Source: Bifidobacterium vespertilionis (GTDB lineage: Bacteria > Actinomycetota > Actinomycetes > Actinomycetales > Bifidobacteriaceae). From it: a stretch of DNA of 51,043 nucleotides. The translations under genes were made by a program, and so were the position numbers. The first letter of the stretch is position 1; every line of letters begins with the position of its first letter. Below are positions 16,924 to 28,160 of the stretch, piece after piece. The stretch lies in assembly GCF_008698145.1 (NCBI RefSeq), contig NZ_RZNZ01000019.1, positions 1-51,043 of the forward strand, read 5' to 3'. The notes under the pieces are model-generated. The model saw only the letters and a list, made by a program, of their open reading frames with translations. It searched no databases and had not been told where the DNA came from.

Positions 16924-17820
16924 ATGATCGGATGGATCATAATCGGCGTGGTAGTGCTCATCATATTGATTCTGCTCATCGCGGCGATTTTCATCGTGCC
17001 GCAGCAGCAGGCGTACATCATCGAGCGATTCGGCAAGTTCCACAAGGTGCAGTTCGCGGGCATCCACGTGTGCATACCATTCGTGGACCGCATCGCCATG
17101 AAGACCAACATGCGCGTCAACCAGCTCAACGTGCAGCTGGAGACCAAGACGCTGGACAACGTGTTCGTGACCGTCGTCGCGTCCACCCAGTTCCGCGTCA
17201 ACCCCAAGGACGTCGCCACCGCGTACTACGAGCTGCGCGACCCCGCAGGACAGCTCAGGAGCTACATGGAGGACGCGCTGCGAAGCGCCATCCCGGCCTT
17301 GTCGCTCGATGACGCCTTCGCCCGTAAGGACGACGTGGCCTTCGACGTGCAGAAGACCGTGGGCAACGAGATGAGCCGCTTCGGCTTCACCGTGGTCAAG
17401 ACCCTGATCACCGCCATCGACCCGAGCCCGCAGGTCAAGAACGCCATGGACTCCATCAACGCCGCCCAGCGCGAGAAGGAGGCCACCCGCCAGCGCGCCG
17501 AGGCCAACCGCATCCAGATCGAGACCCAGGCGCAGGCCGAGGCCGAAAAGACCCGCCTCCAGGGTGAGGGCCAGGCCAACTACCGCCGCGAGATCGCCAA
17601 CGGTATTGTGGACCAGATCAAGAGCCTGCAGGCCGTGGGCATGAACATCAACGACGTGAACAACGTGGTCCTGTTCAACCAGTACCTCGACGTGATGCGC
17701 TCGCTGGCCGAGTCGGACAACGCCAAGACCGTGGTGCTGCCGTCCTCCACGCCCGGCGGCTACAAGGACCTGTACGAGCAGGTCACCAAGGCCATGCTGA
17801 CGGCCAACGAGACCAAGTAA
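16924..17820 (+). CDS. SPFH/Band 7 membrane protein (stomatin-like)
   Basis: A 298-residue membrane-associated scaffold protein. One N-terminal transmembrane helix (residues 3-22) is followed by a Band 7/SPFH domain starting IVPQQQAYIIERFGKFHKVQ and an alanine/glutamate-rich coiled coil (INAAQREKEATRQRAEANRIQIETQAQAEAEKTR broken by Arg/Gln). These proteins form oligomers in membrane microdomains and influence proteolysis or membrane order. GAAGGGG supports the ATG at 16924; an upstream in-frame ATG at 16888 has no ribosome site. A hairpin terminator follows. No partner NfeD-type protease gene is adjacent. Confidence 0.9.
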   Translation: MIGWIIIGVVVLIILILLIAAIFIVPQQQAYIIERFGKFHKVQFAGIHVCIPFVDRIAMKTNMRVNQLNVQLETKTLDNVFVTVVASTQFRVNPKDVATAYYELRDPAGQLRSYMEDALRSAIPALSLDDAFARKDDVAFDVQKTVGNEMSRFGFTVVKTLITAIDPSPQVKNAMDSINAAQREKEATRQRAEANRIQIETQAQAEAEKTRLQGEGQANYRREIANGIVDQIKSLQAVGMNINDVNNVVLFNQYLDVMRSLAESDNAKTVVLPSSTPGGYKDLYEQVTKAMLTANETK

Positions 17821-17852
17821 ACCTGGTAACGGGGGCGTCGGACGTCACTGAA

Positions 17853-17879
17853 GGGGCGGATCCGCATTGGATCCGCCCC
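17853..17879 (+). terminator. Hairpin terminator after the SPFH gene
   Basis: GGGGCGGATCC and its exact complement enclose a 5-base loop (GCATT). There is no long T run, so it may need Rho or act as an mRNA 3' stabiliser. Confidence 0.7.
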
Positions 17880-17958
17880 GATTCATACTTGGAGTCGCTC
17901 TGATCTGCCCTGAGCACCTGCCCAGGCCGCTCAAACCCGCCCGCACCGCCCATGTAGT

Positions 17959-18086
17959 TTTGTATTTCCGATTTGTGTGGTTGTTTTCCGGGGTGGGGGC
18001 GAGTAGACCTGTTGGAATTTCGGCGTTATTTCAATGGGTCTACTTGGCGGAACTCGAAAATCGGATGCACAAATCGGAAATACAAA
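17959..18086. repeat. 128-bp element with 19-bp perfect terminal inverted repeats
   Basis: TTTGTATTTCCGATTTGTG at 17959-17977 is matched exactly in inverse at 18068-18086. A second, inner inverted pair (GTAGACC near 18002 and GGTCTAC near 18036) nests inside. The region is more AT-rich than its surroundings and has no supported gene. It could be a miniature mobile element, a large operator or a structured RNA. Confidence 0.75.
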
Positions 18087-18260
18087 GCACTTCCGCGCGC
18101 CGGATCGCCGCTTCCCCGGCAATTTCGCATAGTTTGGCAGTAAATTACGTAGATTTTTCTCGATTAGTTCGGCAAAGCTCCGCACATCATCGTGGATGGC
18201 CTCGTGAATGACCTTGACGGACCTTGACAGCGGGTGATCCAAGCCATTGCCGGACCGGGC
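18087..18260. other. Intergenic, no gene seen
   Basis: The stretch is AT-richer than average. The only pattern is a short tandem GACCTTGACG/GACCTTGACA near 18210-18229. Confidence 0.5.
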
Positions 18261-19040
18261 TCACCACAACCGTTCCATGGGCATGTTGGGCTGGCCGACC
18301 ACGATGTTGTTGGCGATCAGGCAGGCTGCCGCGGCCATATTGTTGTTGTAGTCTATGCGGGGCTTGACGCTGACGCTGTCGCGGAACAGGTCGCGCTTGA
18401 GATCGTCCAGCGAGTATTCCTTCGGCACCGCGTTGCTCTTGTGCAGACAATCCAGCGAGCCCTCGTACGGGTTCTTCGCAAGGCTCTGATTGCCTTGCTG
18501 GACGCGGTAGATGGAATCGATCATCCCGGTGTTGAGGATGCCGCAGACCAGCGCGTCCCGTCGGTATTTGCCCTCCTGCTGCGACGTGCCCAACATGTGC
18601 CCGGCCTCGTTGCGGACCCCGTTGATCTGCGTGAGGATGATGATCTCCTTGTATCCCCGATCCAGCATGCAGGTCTTGTAATTCGACCAGATGAGCTCGT
18701 TGTCGGCCGCGGACATGAACCCGCGCGCCTTGGTGCGTTCGAGGATGGCGAGCTTCCTTGCGGTCGCTTCGCCGGTCGGGTCGTAGGGGCGGATCTCACG
18801 GTCGTTCCTGACGTCCTCGATCGTCTGATCGATGTAGGCCTCCAATGATGGGGCGAGTTGCTGGCCGAGCGAGATGTTGACATGCTGGTCGATCTTGCTT
18901 TCCGCATGCGCTGGACCATCCGTTGCCGGAGGCATGGTTCCGCACGCCGACAGCGATGCCATGCACAACGCCGCGACGGCCAGCGACGATGCGATCGTCG
19001 CGCATGCACGCGATGCGATGATGCCCGGATTGCCTGTCAT
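18261..19040 (-). CDS. Lipoprotein of unknown function (locus 2)
   Basis: A 259-residue exported lipoprotein with signal peptide and lipobox LSAC (Cys33). The mature part is soluble and helical and holds four further cysteines (in KTCMLDRGYKE, LVCGILN, LDCLHKS and AACLIANN), enough for two disulfides. The CMLDRGY word recalls a motif common in actinobacterial lipoproteins, but the family is not identified. AAGGAG supports the ATG at 19040; longer upstream starts run into the promoter of the divergent regulator. It faces the two-component pair across a gap holding a perfect TAGAC-N4-GTCTA site, so it is probably a target or an extracellular sensing partner of that system. Confidence 0.82.
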   Translation of the reverse strand: MTGNPGIIASRACATIASSLAVAALCMASLSACGTMPPATDGPAHAESKIDQHVNISLGQQLAPSLEAYIDQTIEDVRNDREIRPYDPTGEATARKLAILERTKARGFMSAADNELIWSNYKTCMLDRGYKEIIILTQINGVRNEAGHMLGTSQQEGKYRRDALVCGILNTGMIDSIYRVQQGNQSLAKNPYEGSLDCLHKSNAVPKEYSLDDLKRDLFRDSVSVKPRIDYNNNMAAAACLIANNIVVGQPNMPMERLW

Positions 19041-19141
19041 GGTCCGCTCCTTCGTCGATTGCCGTTTGGACGGTTTGCCGTTCGGACTATTGCCCAGACT
19101 ATGGGATTCGCTGATACCATGGGAGCGTATGTGCGTGCCCG

Positions 19142-19155
19142 TAGACGAATGTCTA
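19142..19155. promoter_or_regulatory. Operator candidate TAGAC-N4-GTCTA between lipoprotein and regulator
   Basis: The word TAGACGAATGTCTA is a perfect inverted repeat (extended by a G-C pair on each side, 19141-19156) placed 102 bp before the lipoprotein start and 22 bp before the regulator start. The same half sites recur three times after the kinase gene. It is the best candidate for the binding site of the locus 2 response regulator, with autoregulation implied. Confidence 0.7.
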
Positions 19156-19176
19156 CGTGGACAAGGGGGTGGCGGC

Positions 19177-19941
19177 ATGGCGACGATTGCCATCGTGGAC
19201 AACGACCGGTTCACCCGGCGGGCGTTGCGGGGATTGCTGGAGGACTCGGGGTTGTGCGACGTGCTGTGGGAGCGGTCGGACGGACTGGTGGCCGAGCAGC
19301 TGGTGATGCGTCCGGAGTCGAGACCGGATCTGCTGCTGCTCGACATGTCGCTCGGGGACGTTTCCGGCGTGGAGGTGTGCCGGGCGATCCGCCGCAGAAG
19401 CGCCGGCGTGCGCATTCTGGGGATCACGGCCTTTCCTCCGCGGCTGTACGCGCCGGATCTGGCGTCCGCGGGCGCGCAGGGGCTGGTCACCAAGGATGTG
19501 GATGAGGAGCTGCTTGCCGGCGTGCGGGCAGTGCTGGACAACCGGACGTACTGTCCGAGCGTGCCGGGCGTCCGGTTCGACACGGCGTCGGCGGCATTCC
19601 GCCGTGTGAACGGTGTCGCGAACGGTGTTTCGGGCGGCGCTGTGAACGGTGGACGGGAAATTGGACAGGAAGGCGGGCAGGGCCGTGGACCGGGTGCCGG
19701 CCCGGATTGCGGCGTGTCCTCCACCGCCGCGGCCTCCATCCTTACCGATCGTGAAACCGCCCTGCTGGAGGGCTATGCGCGCACCGGATCGTACAAGGCC
19801 ATCGCCCGCGAACTCGGCGTCACCGACTCGACGGCCCGCAACACCATGACCCGCATCAAGCGCAAACTCGGCGTGTCCTCCACCGCCGCGGCGATCCTCG
19901 CATGGCGCGACCTCAACGCCTGGATGGGTGGCCCCCGATGA
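19177..19941 (+). CDS. LuxR-type response regulator (locus 2)
   Basis: A 254-residue response regulator. The receiver has IVDNDRF, phospho-acceptor Asp56 (LLLDMSLGDVSG), ITAFP and Lys in LVTKDVD. A Gly-rich linker (about residues 140-185) leads to a helix-turn-helix (LTDRETALLEGYARTGSYKAIARELGVTDSTARNTMTR with RIKRKLG after it). AAGGGGG precedes the ATG at 19177; an upstream in-frame start would read through the operator and is rejected. The stop overlaps the kinase start as ATGA. It resembles the locus 1 regulator in the receiver domain, while the DNA-binding part differs more, consistent with different operators. Confidence 0.9.
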   Translation: MATIAIVDNDRFTRRALRGLLEDSGLCDVLWERSDGLVAEQLVMRPESRPDLLLLDMSLGDVSGVEVCRAIRRRSAGVRILGITAFPPRLYAPDLASAGAQGLVTKDVDEELLAGVRAVLDNRTYCPSVPGVRFDTASAAFRRVNGVANGVSGGAVNGGREIGQEGGQGRGPGAGPDCGVSSTAAASILTDRETALLEGYARTGSYKAIARELGVTDSTARNTMTRIKRKLGVSSTAAAILAWRDLNAWMGGPR

Positions 19942-21323
19942 CTGCGCCCGCAGTGTCCTCGGTCCCCTCGGGCCCCGCGGTCCCCGGAACCTCCTCGGCC
20001 CATGCATGGATTCGCACCAACTGGCCGCGCATCCTGATCTGCCTGACGCTTGCGGCCCTGTGCGTCCATGCCGTATTCTTCTATCCGCGCGGCCTTCGCG
20101 TCGATGGTGCATTTCGCGCGGTTTGCGCGGTCGCGATCGCGCTGCTGGTCCTCGAAATCCCATTTCCTCGTACGGCGGGTGTGGCGATGACGCTGCTCGC
20201 CCTGTTGGGCGGCTTACTGGCGATGGACGGGCGCGGTCTGCCATCGCCATTCGCCATGGCGGATCTCATGGCCGCGCCCCTGATATGGACGTCCGGCCTG
20301 CTTGCGGTTCTGCTGCCGCTGTGGCTGTCCGCGATCTGCTGCGCGGGACTGGCATTCTCGCTGGTCATGCCCCGGCTGGATCTGTTCCTGTTCGAAGGGC
20401 TGATGCTGACCGACGGTCAGCATGCGCTGCTGTGCGTGGTCGCGTTCCTTGCCGGCTACGCGCTCAAGATGGCCATGATCGCGCGGCGGCGGGCTGATGC
20501 GGAGACGGAGAACATGCGGTTGCGGGCCGATTCCGAACAACTCGCGCATCTGCGCCAAAACGTGCGGTTGCAGCGGATCATCCATGATTCCGTGGCCGGT
20601 GAACTCACGTACATCGTGCTTGCCACGCGGCCGGGAGGGCTGCGATCGTCGGCCGACGGCGTCGATGATGCCGTGCCGATGGAGGCGATCCACGATCATG
20701 CCCGTCAGGCGCTGATCCGGACGCGCGAGGCGATCGCCCTGCTGGCGGACGAGGGGAGCGGGACGATCGGTGCCGATGCGCCTTGCTCCGATCCCATTCG
20801 TCCCAATGCCGATGATTCCTTGCGCCCGACCGCATCCCCGATTGCCCATCTGCGTGATCTTGCGGCCCAATGGGACGCCGATCTGCACGCCCTCGGATTT
20901 CGCGGCGAAACCACCGTGAGTATGGGCGATGGGTTCGTTGCCCACGCTGAGCCCGGTTGGATCTCAGACCCCGGCCGGACCGCCGCACCGGATTCGGTCA
21001 TATCCGGCCTGATCCGCGAGATCTACGCCAACATCGCCGCGCACGGCAAGGCCGACGGCGGCTGGTATGCGGTGTCGTTCCACGTGGAACCGGGGGAGCT
21101 GCGCATCCGCGCGGAGAACGAGGCGGCGGACGATCGGGGTGGCTCGGAGCATTTGTTCCATTCCGGCACCGGTCTGGACCGCCAGCGTGCGCAGGTGGAG
21201 CGGCTGGGCGGCTCGTTGGACGTGTTCGAGCATGCCGGTGTGTTCAAGCTGTTCGTCGAAGTGCCTCTGGACTGTTCGGCGCGACGGGATGAGACTCGAT
21301 CCGAGGGAGCCGCGCATTCGTAG
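19938..21323 (+). CDS. Sensor histidine kinase (locus 2)
   Basis: A 461-residue membrane kinase. About five hydrophobic helices occupy residues 30-190 (for example ILICLTLAALCVHAVFFYP, AICCAGLAFSLVM, LCVVAFLAGYALKMAMI). The phospho-acceptor is His216 (RIIHDSVAGELTYI), matching HDSVTGDLSYI of the locus 1 kinase. The ATPase domain shows N box EIYANIAAH and G box SGTGLDRQR. The ATG at 19938 overlaps the regulator stop, so translation is coupled. Its stop codon TAG is itself the first three bases of the first tandem operator copy. No soluble sensor domain is visible; input may come from the membrane or from the neighbouring exported proteins. Confidence 0.88.
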   Translation: MTAPAVSSVPSGPAVPGTSSAHAWIRTNWPRILICLTLAALCVHAVFFYPRGLRVDGAFRAVCAVAIALLVLEIPFPRTAGVAMTLLALLGGLLAMDGRGLPSPFAMADLMAAPLIWTSGLLAVLLPLWLSAICCAGLAFSLVMPRLDLFLFEGLMLTDGQHALLCVVAFLAGYALKMAMIARRRADAETENMRLRADSEQLAHLRQNVRLQRIIHDSVAGELTYIVLATRPGGLRSSADGVDDAVPMEAIHDHARQALIRTREAIALLADEGSGTIGADAPCSDPIRPNADDSLRPTASPIAHLRDLAAQWDADLHALGFRGETTVSMGDGFVAHAEPGWISDPGRTAAPDSVISGLIREIYANIAAHGKADGGWYAVSFHVEPGELRIRAENEAADDRGGSEHLFHSGTGLDRQRAQVERLGGSLDVFEHAGVFKLFVEVPLDCSARRDETRSEGAAHS

Positions 21324-21378
21324 ACGTTCGTCTGTGTAATCGTAGACGTTCGTCTGTGCCTTCGTAGACGTTCGTCTA
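21321..21378. promoter_or_regulatory. Three tandem TAGAC-N4-GTCT operator copies, 22-bp spacing
   Basis: TAGACGTTCGTCT occurs at 21321, 21343 and 21365, each exactly 22 bp apart, about two helix turns, so all lie on one face of the DNA. The third copy is a perfect palindrome (TAGAC-GTTC-GTCTA). They stand 105-160 bp before the binding-protein gene and match the single site before the regulator. This is the arrangement expected of an activator array. Confidence 0.78.
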
Positions 21379-21482
21379 TCGGACCGTCCGGCGAGACCGA
21401 TCATGTATGCGAACGCCATACGATCGGTGCCATCGGTGGATTTCCGTAACCGGAACGGGCGCGGACATGGGAGGTGATCGGC

Positions 21483-23237
21483 ATGATCGGCAGGGATTCG
21501 AAGCGCAGACGATTGGCGGAAATCGTCGCCGCGGTGCTGGTGATGGCGATGATCGTCGCGGGCGGCGTGGTGTGGAACGATCGGCGCATGGCGGCGGCAA
21601 GGCGACCGCTGGTGATCGCAGTCAAGCATGATGCCGATCGGACGAACGCGGCCGGCAGCGTGTGGGCGAAGCTGGTGGAACAGGCCTGCGGGTGCGCGAT
21701 CGAATGGCATGATGTGACGCCCGGCACCGCGGAGTGGCAGTACGTGTACGACCTGTACAGCTATGGGAATCCGCCGCTGCGGAATGTTGCCGAACCGGAC
21801 GTGTTCGTGAATTTCGAAAACGTGTCGGACCGCTATCACACGCTGTATATGCGCGAGCCGGATCAAGGTGACTACGTTGATTTCGCCAGGCATCTGGATC
21901 GGATGCCCAACGTGTCCGCGTATTTCCGTGATGTGCCGGAGGCTTTGGACATCGCGCGCGAGACCGACGGGACGATTCTGTCCATCCCCGGCGACGCGGG
22001 CGTGGATTTCTCCGGCGCGACCGAGCACATGTTCATCAACCAGACATGGCTGGATAAGCTGGGATTGGCGGTTCCCACCACATGGGACGCATTGCGCGAC
22101 GTGCTGATCGCCTTCCGCGACCGCGATCCGAACGGCAACGGCAAGGCCGACGAAATCCCGATGGCCATCCGGCCCACGGCGGTGAATCCGGATCCGGATG
22201 GCGAGCAGAGCAAACCGATGCCTGATTCGTGGCTGCTCATGCTCAACGGCGCCGGCATCCCCACCCAGCTCAACGAGTATGCGGGCAACGGCGGATACTA
22301 CGTAGTCGATGGGAGCATCCGCGACTTCGCCCGATCCGCGGAACTGCGCGCGACCATGGACTATCTGGTGGGTCTGGCCAGGGAGGATCTGCTGGACCGG
22401 AACGCCTTCACTGCAGCCTATGCGCGCAAGCGGCGCAATCAGGCCATGACCGGGACGGGTGATTCGGCGGGTGATCCGGGTGTTGTATCGGGCGGCGCCG
22501 GCGTTGGCCTGTCTCTGGACGAGTACCGCGCCCAGCTTACCGGGTCGGGGTCGTCCTCCGATGGCGTGGCGCTTGCGGGCGTGGCCTTTGCGCGCGATGC
22601 CTCGGCGTTCGGCGATCATGCCGGCGAATACCGGGCGATCGCCATGCCCGCGCGGCATGAGGGCGTGACGGTGACATGGGACCGGTCGAATCGGCTGCGG
22701 TTCAATCTCACCGGTGTTGCCGTGCGCGCCGGCACCGCCAAACTGGACGGGGCGCTTGCGGCGGTCGACGCACTGTTCTCCGAACCGGTTTCGTTGGCCC
22801 AGTACTATGGCGACGCGGCCACGATCACGCGGGACGGCGATCATGCCAAGGTCACGATGAATGGTGATGGGAATGGGCGCGGTCAGGGGTATGGCCGGTC
22901 GTTCGTCGGATGGATCCGCCCGGGCACGGTGATCGAGGGCGATGCGGAGCGCGATCTGCACAAGGCCGCGGAGGAGCCGTACGCCGCAAGCTATGCGGCG
23001 ACGGGGACCAGCGTAATGCCGATTCCGTTCTATGCTGCGAAGGACGATTTCGATCTCAACAGTCGGGCCATGGGCGCGCGGGGCGTGATGGACGAGTACC
23101 TGTCCGAGCGCATCATCACCGCCGACTTCAACGGCGACGGGTCGTGGACTTGGGACGATTACGCGGACATGCTGGGCCGTGTTCGGCCTGCGGGCGATGC
23201 GGAGCTCTGGCAGGCGCGCTTCGAGGAGTACGCGTGA
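21483..23237 (+). CDS. Orphan solute-binding-like protein, membrane anchored (locus 2)
   Basis: A 584-residue extracytoplasmic protein resembling sugar-type ABC binding proteins of the LplA group. A single N-terminal transmembrane helix (about residues 12-32) lacks a lipobox cysteine, so it is anchored by the helix. Family features include TWLDKLGLAVPTTWDALRDVLIAF, then RDPNGNGKADEIPMAI, and near the C-terminus VMDEYLSERIITADFNGDGSW. The segment PNGNGKADE recalls calcium-binding loops common in this group. No permease or ATPase gene is near. GGGAGGTG at 21469-21476 supports the ATG at 21483. Downstream of three operator copies, it may serve as a ligand sensor or be the regulated output. Transport by partners encoded elsewhere cannot be excluded. 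Confidence 0.85.
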   Translation: MIGRDSKRRRLAEIVAAVLVMAMIVAGGVVWNDRRMAAARRPLVIAVKHDADRTNAAGSVWAKLVEQACGCAIEWHDVTPGTAEWQYVYDLYSYGNPPLRNVAEPDVFVNFENVSDRYHTLYMREPDQGDYVDFARHLDRMPNVSAYFRDVPEALDIARETDGTILSIPGDAGVDFSGATEHMFINQTWLDKLGLAVPTTWDALRDVLIAFRDRDPNGNGKADEIPMAIRPTAVNPDPDGEQSKPMPDSWLLMLNGAGIPTQLNEYAGNGGYYVVDGSIRDFARSAELRATMDYLVGLAREDLLDRNAFTAAYARKRRNQAMTGTGDSAGDPGVVSGGAGVGLSLDEYRAQLTGSGSSSDGVALAGVAFARDASAFGDHAGEYRAIAMPARHEGVTVTWDRSNRLRFNLTGVAVRAGTAKLDGALAAVDALFSEPVSLAQYYGDAATITRDGDHAKVTMNGDGNGRGQGYGRSFVGWIRPGTVIEGDAERDLHKAAEEPYAASYAATGTSVMPIPFYAAKDDFDLNSRAMGARGVMDEYLSERIITADFNGDGSWTWDDYADMLGRVRPAGDAELWQARFEEYA

Positions 23238-23288
23238 TTGAATATGGTATGATGAAAACATCATTCAAAGAGGAAATATGAAACGTAT

Positions 23289-23810
23289 ATGGAGGGTTGT
23301 GATGTTAAAAAAATGGTTGCGGTATTGCTGCTGGTATTGGGTTGTGTGACTGTGTCTGGCTGTGCGACAACTGTGGAGACAATCAAACAGCCTAATGACG
23401 ATTCCGTGGTGAGCGTACCTGATAATAAGCAATCGAATAGGGGCTCTTCGACGGAACTATTGAATGCCAGTCTTGGGAACGATGGAGCATATATTTTCTC
23501 TTCGGCGCATCCCAGTTATACCGTTAATTCCAGTGGTGAAAAGACGGTAATGGCCATTCTTGATCAGGATGCGGTTGATCATCGATCCGGGCTTTATTCC
23601 CTTACGACATCGTGCATTGGCGCCGGAACGTTGGATATTGAGTTCATGGTTGGAAACAATGTCAACAATGGTACGCTCGAATGCGGTTCGCAGCCTCGTT
23701 CCGTTATCGTGTCGACGCGCATTGAGCAGACGGGCAATGGCTTGCGAGTGAAAATCATCCCGAGCAAGGGAAGCGATGCGGAAATTGCGTATCGCGTAGA
23801 CATCTCCTGA
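23289..23810 (+). CDS. Small lipoprotein; start apparently frameshifted at an A7 run
   Basis: A 173-residue frame whose body is a lipoprotein: hydrophobic MVAVLLLVLGCVTVSGC with the lipobox VSGC, then a polar domain with two cysteines (SCIGAG, ECGSQ) and beta-rich look. The function is unknown. The in-frame ATG codons (23289, 23313) have no good ribosome site. Two well-placed starts do have one: ATG 23278 behind AGAGG and ATG 23302 behind GGAGGG. Both are in another frame that stops at 23347. One extra A in the run at 23307-23313 would join MLKK to MVAVLLL and give a normal lipoprotein signal. So it is an indel, a sequencing error, or slippage. It follows the binding-like gene by about 50 bp. 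Confidence 0.72.
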   Translation: MEGCDVKKMVAVLLLVLGCVTVSGCATTVETIKQPNDDSVVSVPDNKQSNRGSSTELLNASLGNDGAYIFSSAHPSYTVNSSGEKTVMAILDQDAVDHRSGLYSLTTSCIGAGTLDIEFMVGNNVNNGTLECGSQPRSVIVSTRIEQTGNGLRVKIIPSKGSDAEIAYRVDIS

Positions 23811-23834
23811 TGCAGTCTGACGCATCCTGACACA

Positions 23835-24262
23835 TCGGATTTGCTCATTCTGTGTGCGTGGAATCGCAGGATGAGCAAATTCGATGTCTTGCGGCCGTTT
23901 TTGGGCTGCAGGACAGCAGATTTGCTCATTCTGGCTTCGTGGGTTTGTAAAGTGAGCGGATCGGATGTGTGGGATGTGACGTGGTGTCCCCGATGGGTTT
24001 GATATGGATCCGTTGGGAGTTCAAGGCATTGGATTTGCTCATTCTGTGTGCGTGGAATCGCAGGATGCGCAAATTCGATGTCTTGCGGCCGTTTTTGGCC
24101 TCTAGGCCATCCGATCTGCTCATTCTGGCCTTGTGGGTTTGTAAAGTGAGCGGATCGGATGTGTGAGGCGTGCATCGGGACCTCCGATGGGGCCTAGGGG
24201 AGTTCAAGACAGTGGATTTGCTCATTCCGTGATTGGTGGAAGCATAGAATGAGCAAATCCGA
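23835..24262. repeat. Tandem hairpin repeats, units of 194 and 183 bp (family C)
   Basis: A unit beginning GGATTTGCTCATTC starts at 23837, 24031 and 24214 (third copy partial). Each holds an inverted pair: TTTGCTCATTCT is followed about 20 bases on by ATGAGCAAAT, so every unit folds into hairpins. Between these, the words TTGCGGCCGTTTTTGG and GTGGGTTTGTAAAGTGAGCGG recur nearly unchanged. No reading frame in the stretch looks coding. Confidence 0.85.
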
Positions 24263-24306
24263 TGCGGGCGAGAGCCAGTCGAAAAAGCCGGCAGAAAAAA
24301 CCGCTG

Positions 24307-24360
24307 AAAAAGCCGGCTGGATGAACCCGACGATCTGACGATCTGGCCATCCAACCGGCT
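24307..24360 (-). terminator. Terminator of the thiamine operon
   Basis: Read on the minus strand, AGCCGGTTGGATG pairs with CATCCAGCCGGCT (one mismatch) across a 24-base loop and is followed by five T residues. It ends 28 bp after the thiE/thiC stop codon. Confidence 0.85.
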
Positions 24361-24387
24361 GCCGGCTTTGCTACTGGAGCCTCCGCC

Positions 24388-28069
<3,682 letters not shown>

Positions 28070-28077
28070 ATCACTGC

Positions 28078-28160
28078 TCCCTACGCTGGTCTTAACCAAC
28101 AGGTTCAAAGGGTCAGGCCGGATGCCTATCTCAACTCGCCGAGTGGGTGCGAGTTCCCCT
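28078..28160 (-). promoter_or_regulatory. TPP riboswitch (THI element)
   Basis: Read on the minus strand the segment has the aptamer landmarks in order: GGGGAACTC, the GAGTTGAGAT pyrimidine-sensor strand, GACCCTTTGAACCTG, and CCAGCGTAGGGA. The final AGGGA overlaps the thiM ribosome site GGGAG, so ligand binding would sequester it directly. It fits translational control of thiM and thiE/thiC by thiamine pyrophosphate. Confidence 0.95.

Noticed and set aside
23835..24262. CRISPR array from the repeated units
   Set aside because: Units are about 190 bp with whole units repeated, not 20-40 bp repeats with unique spacers; no cas gene is near.
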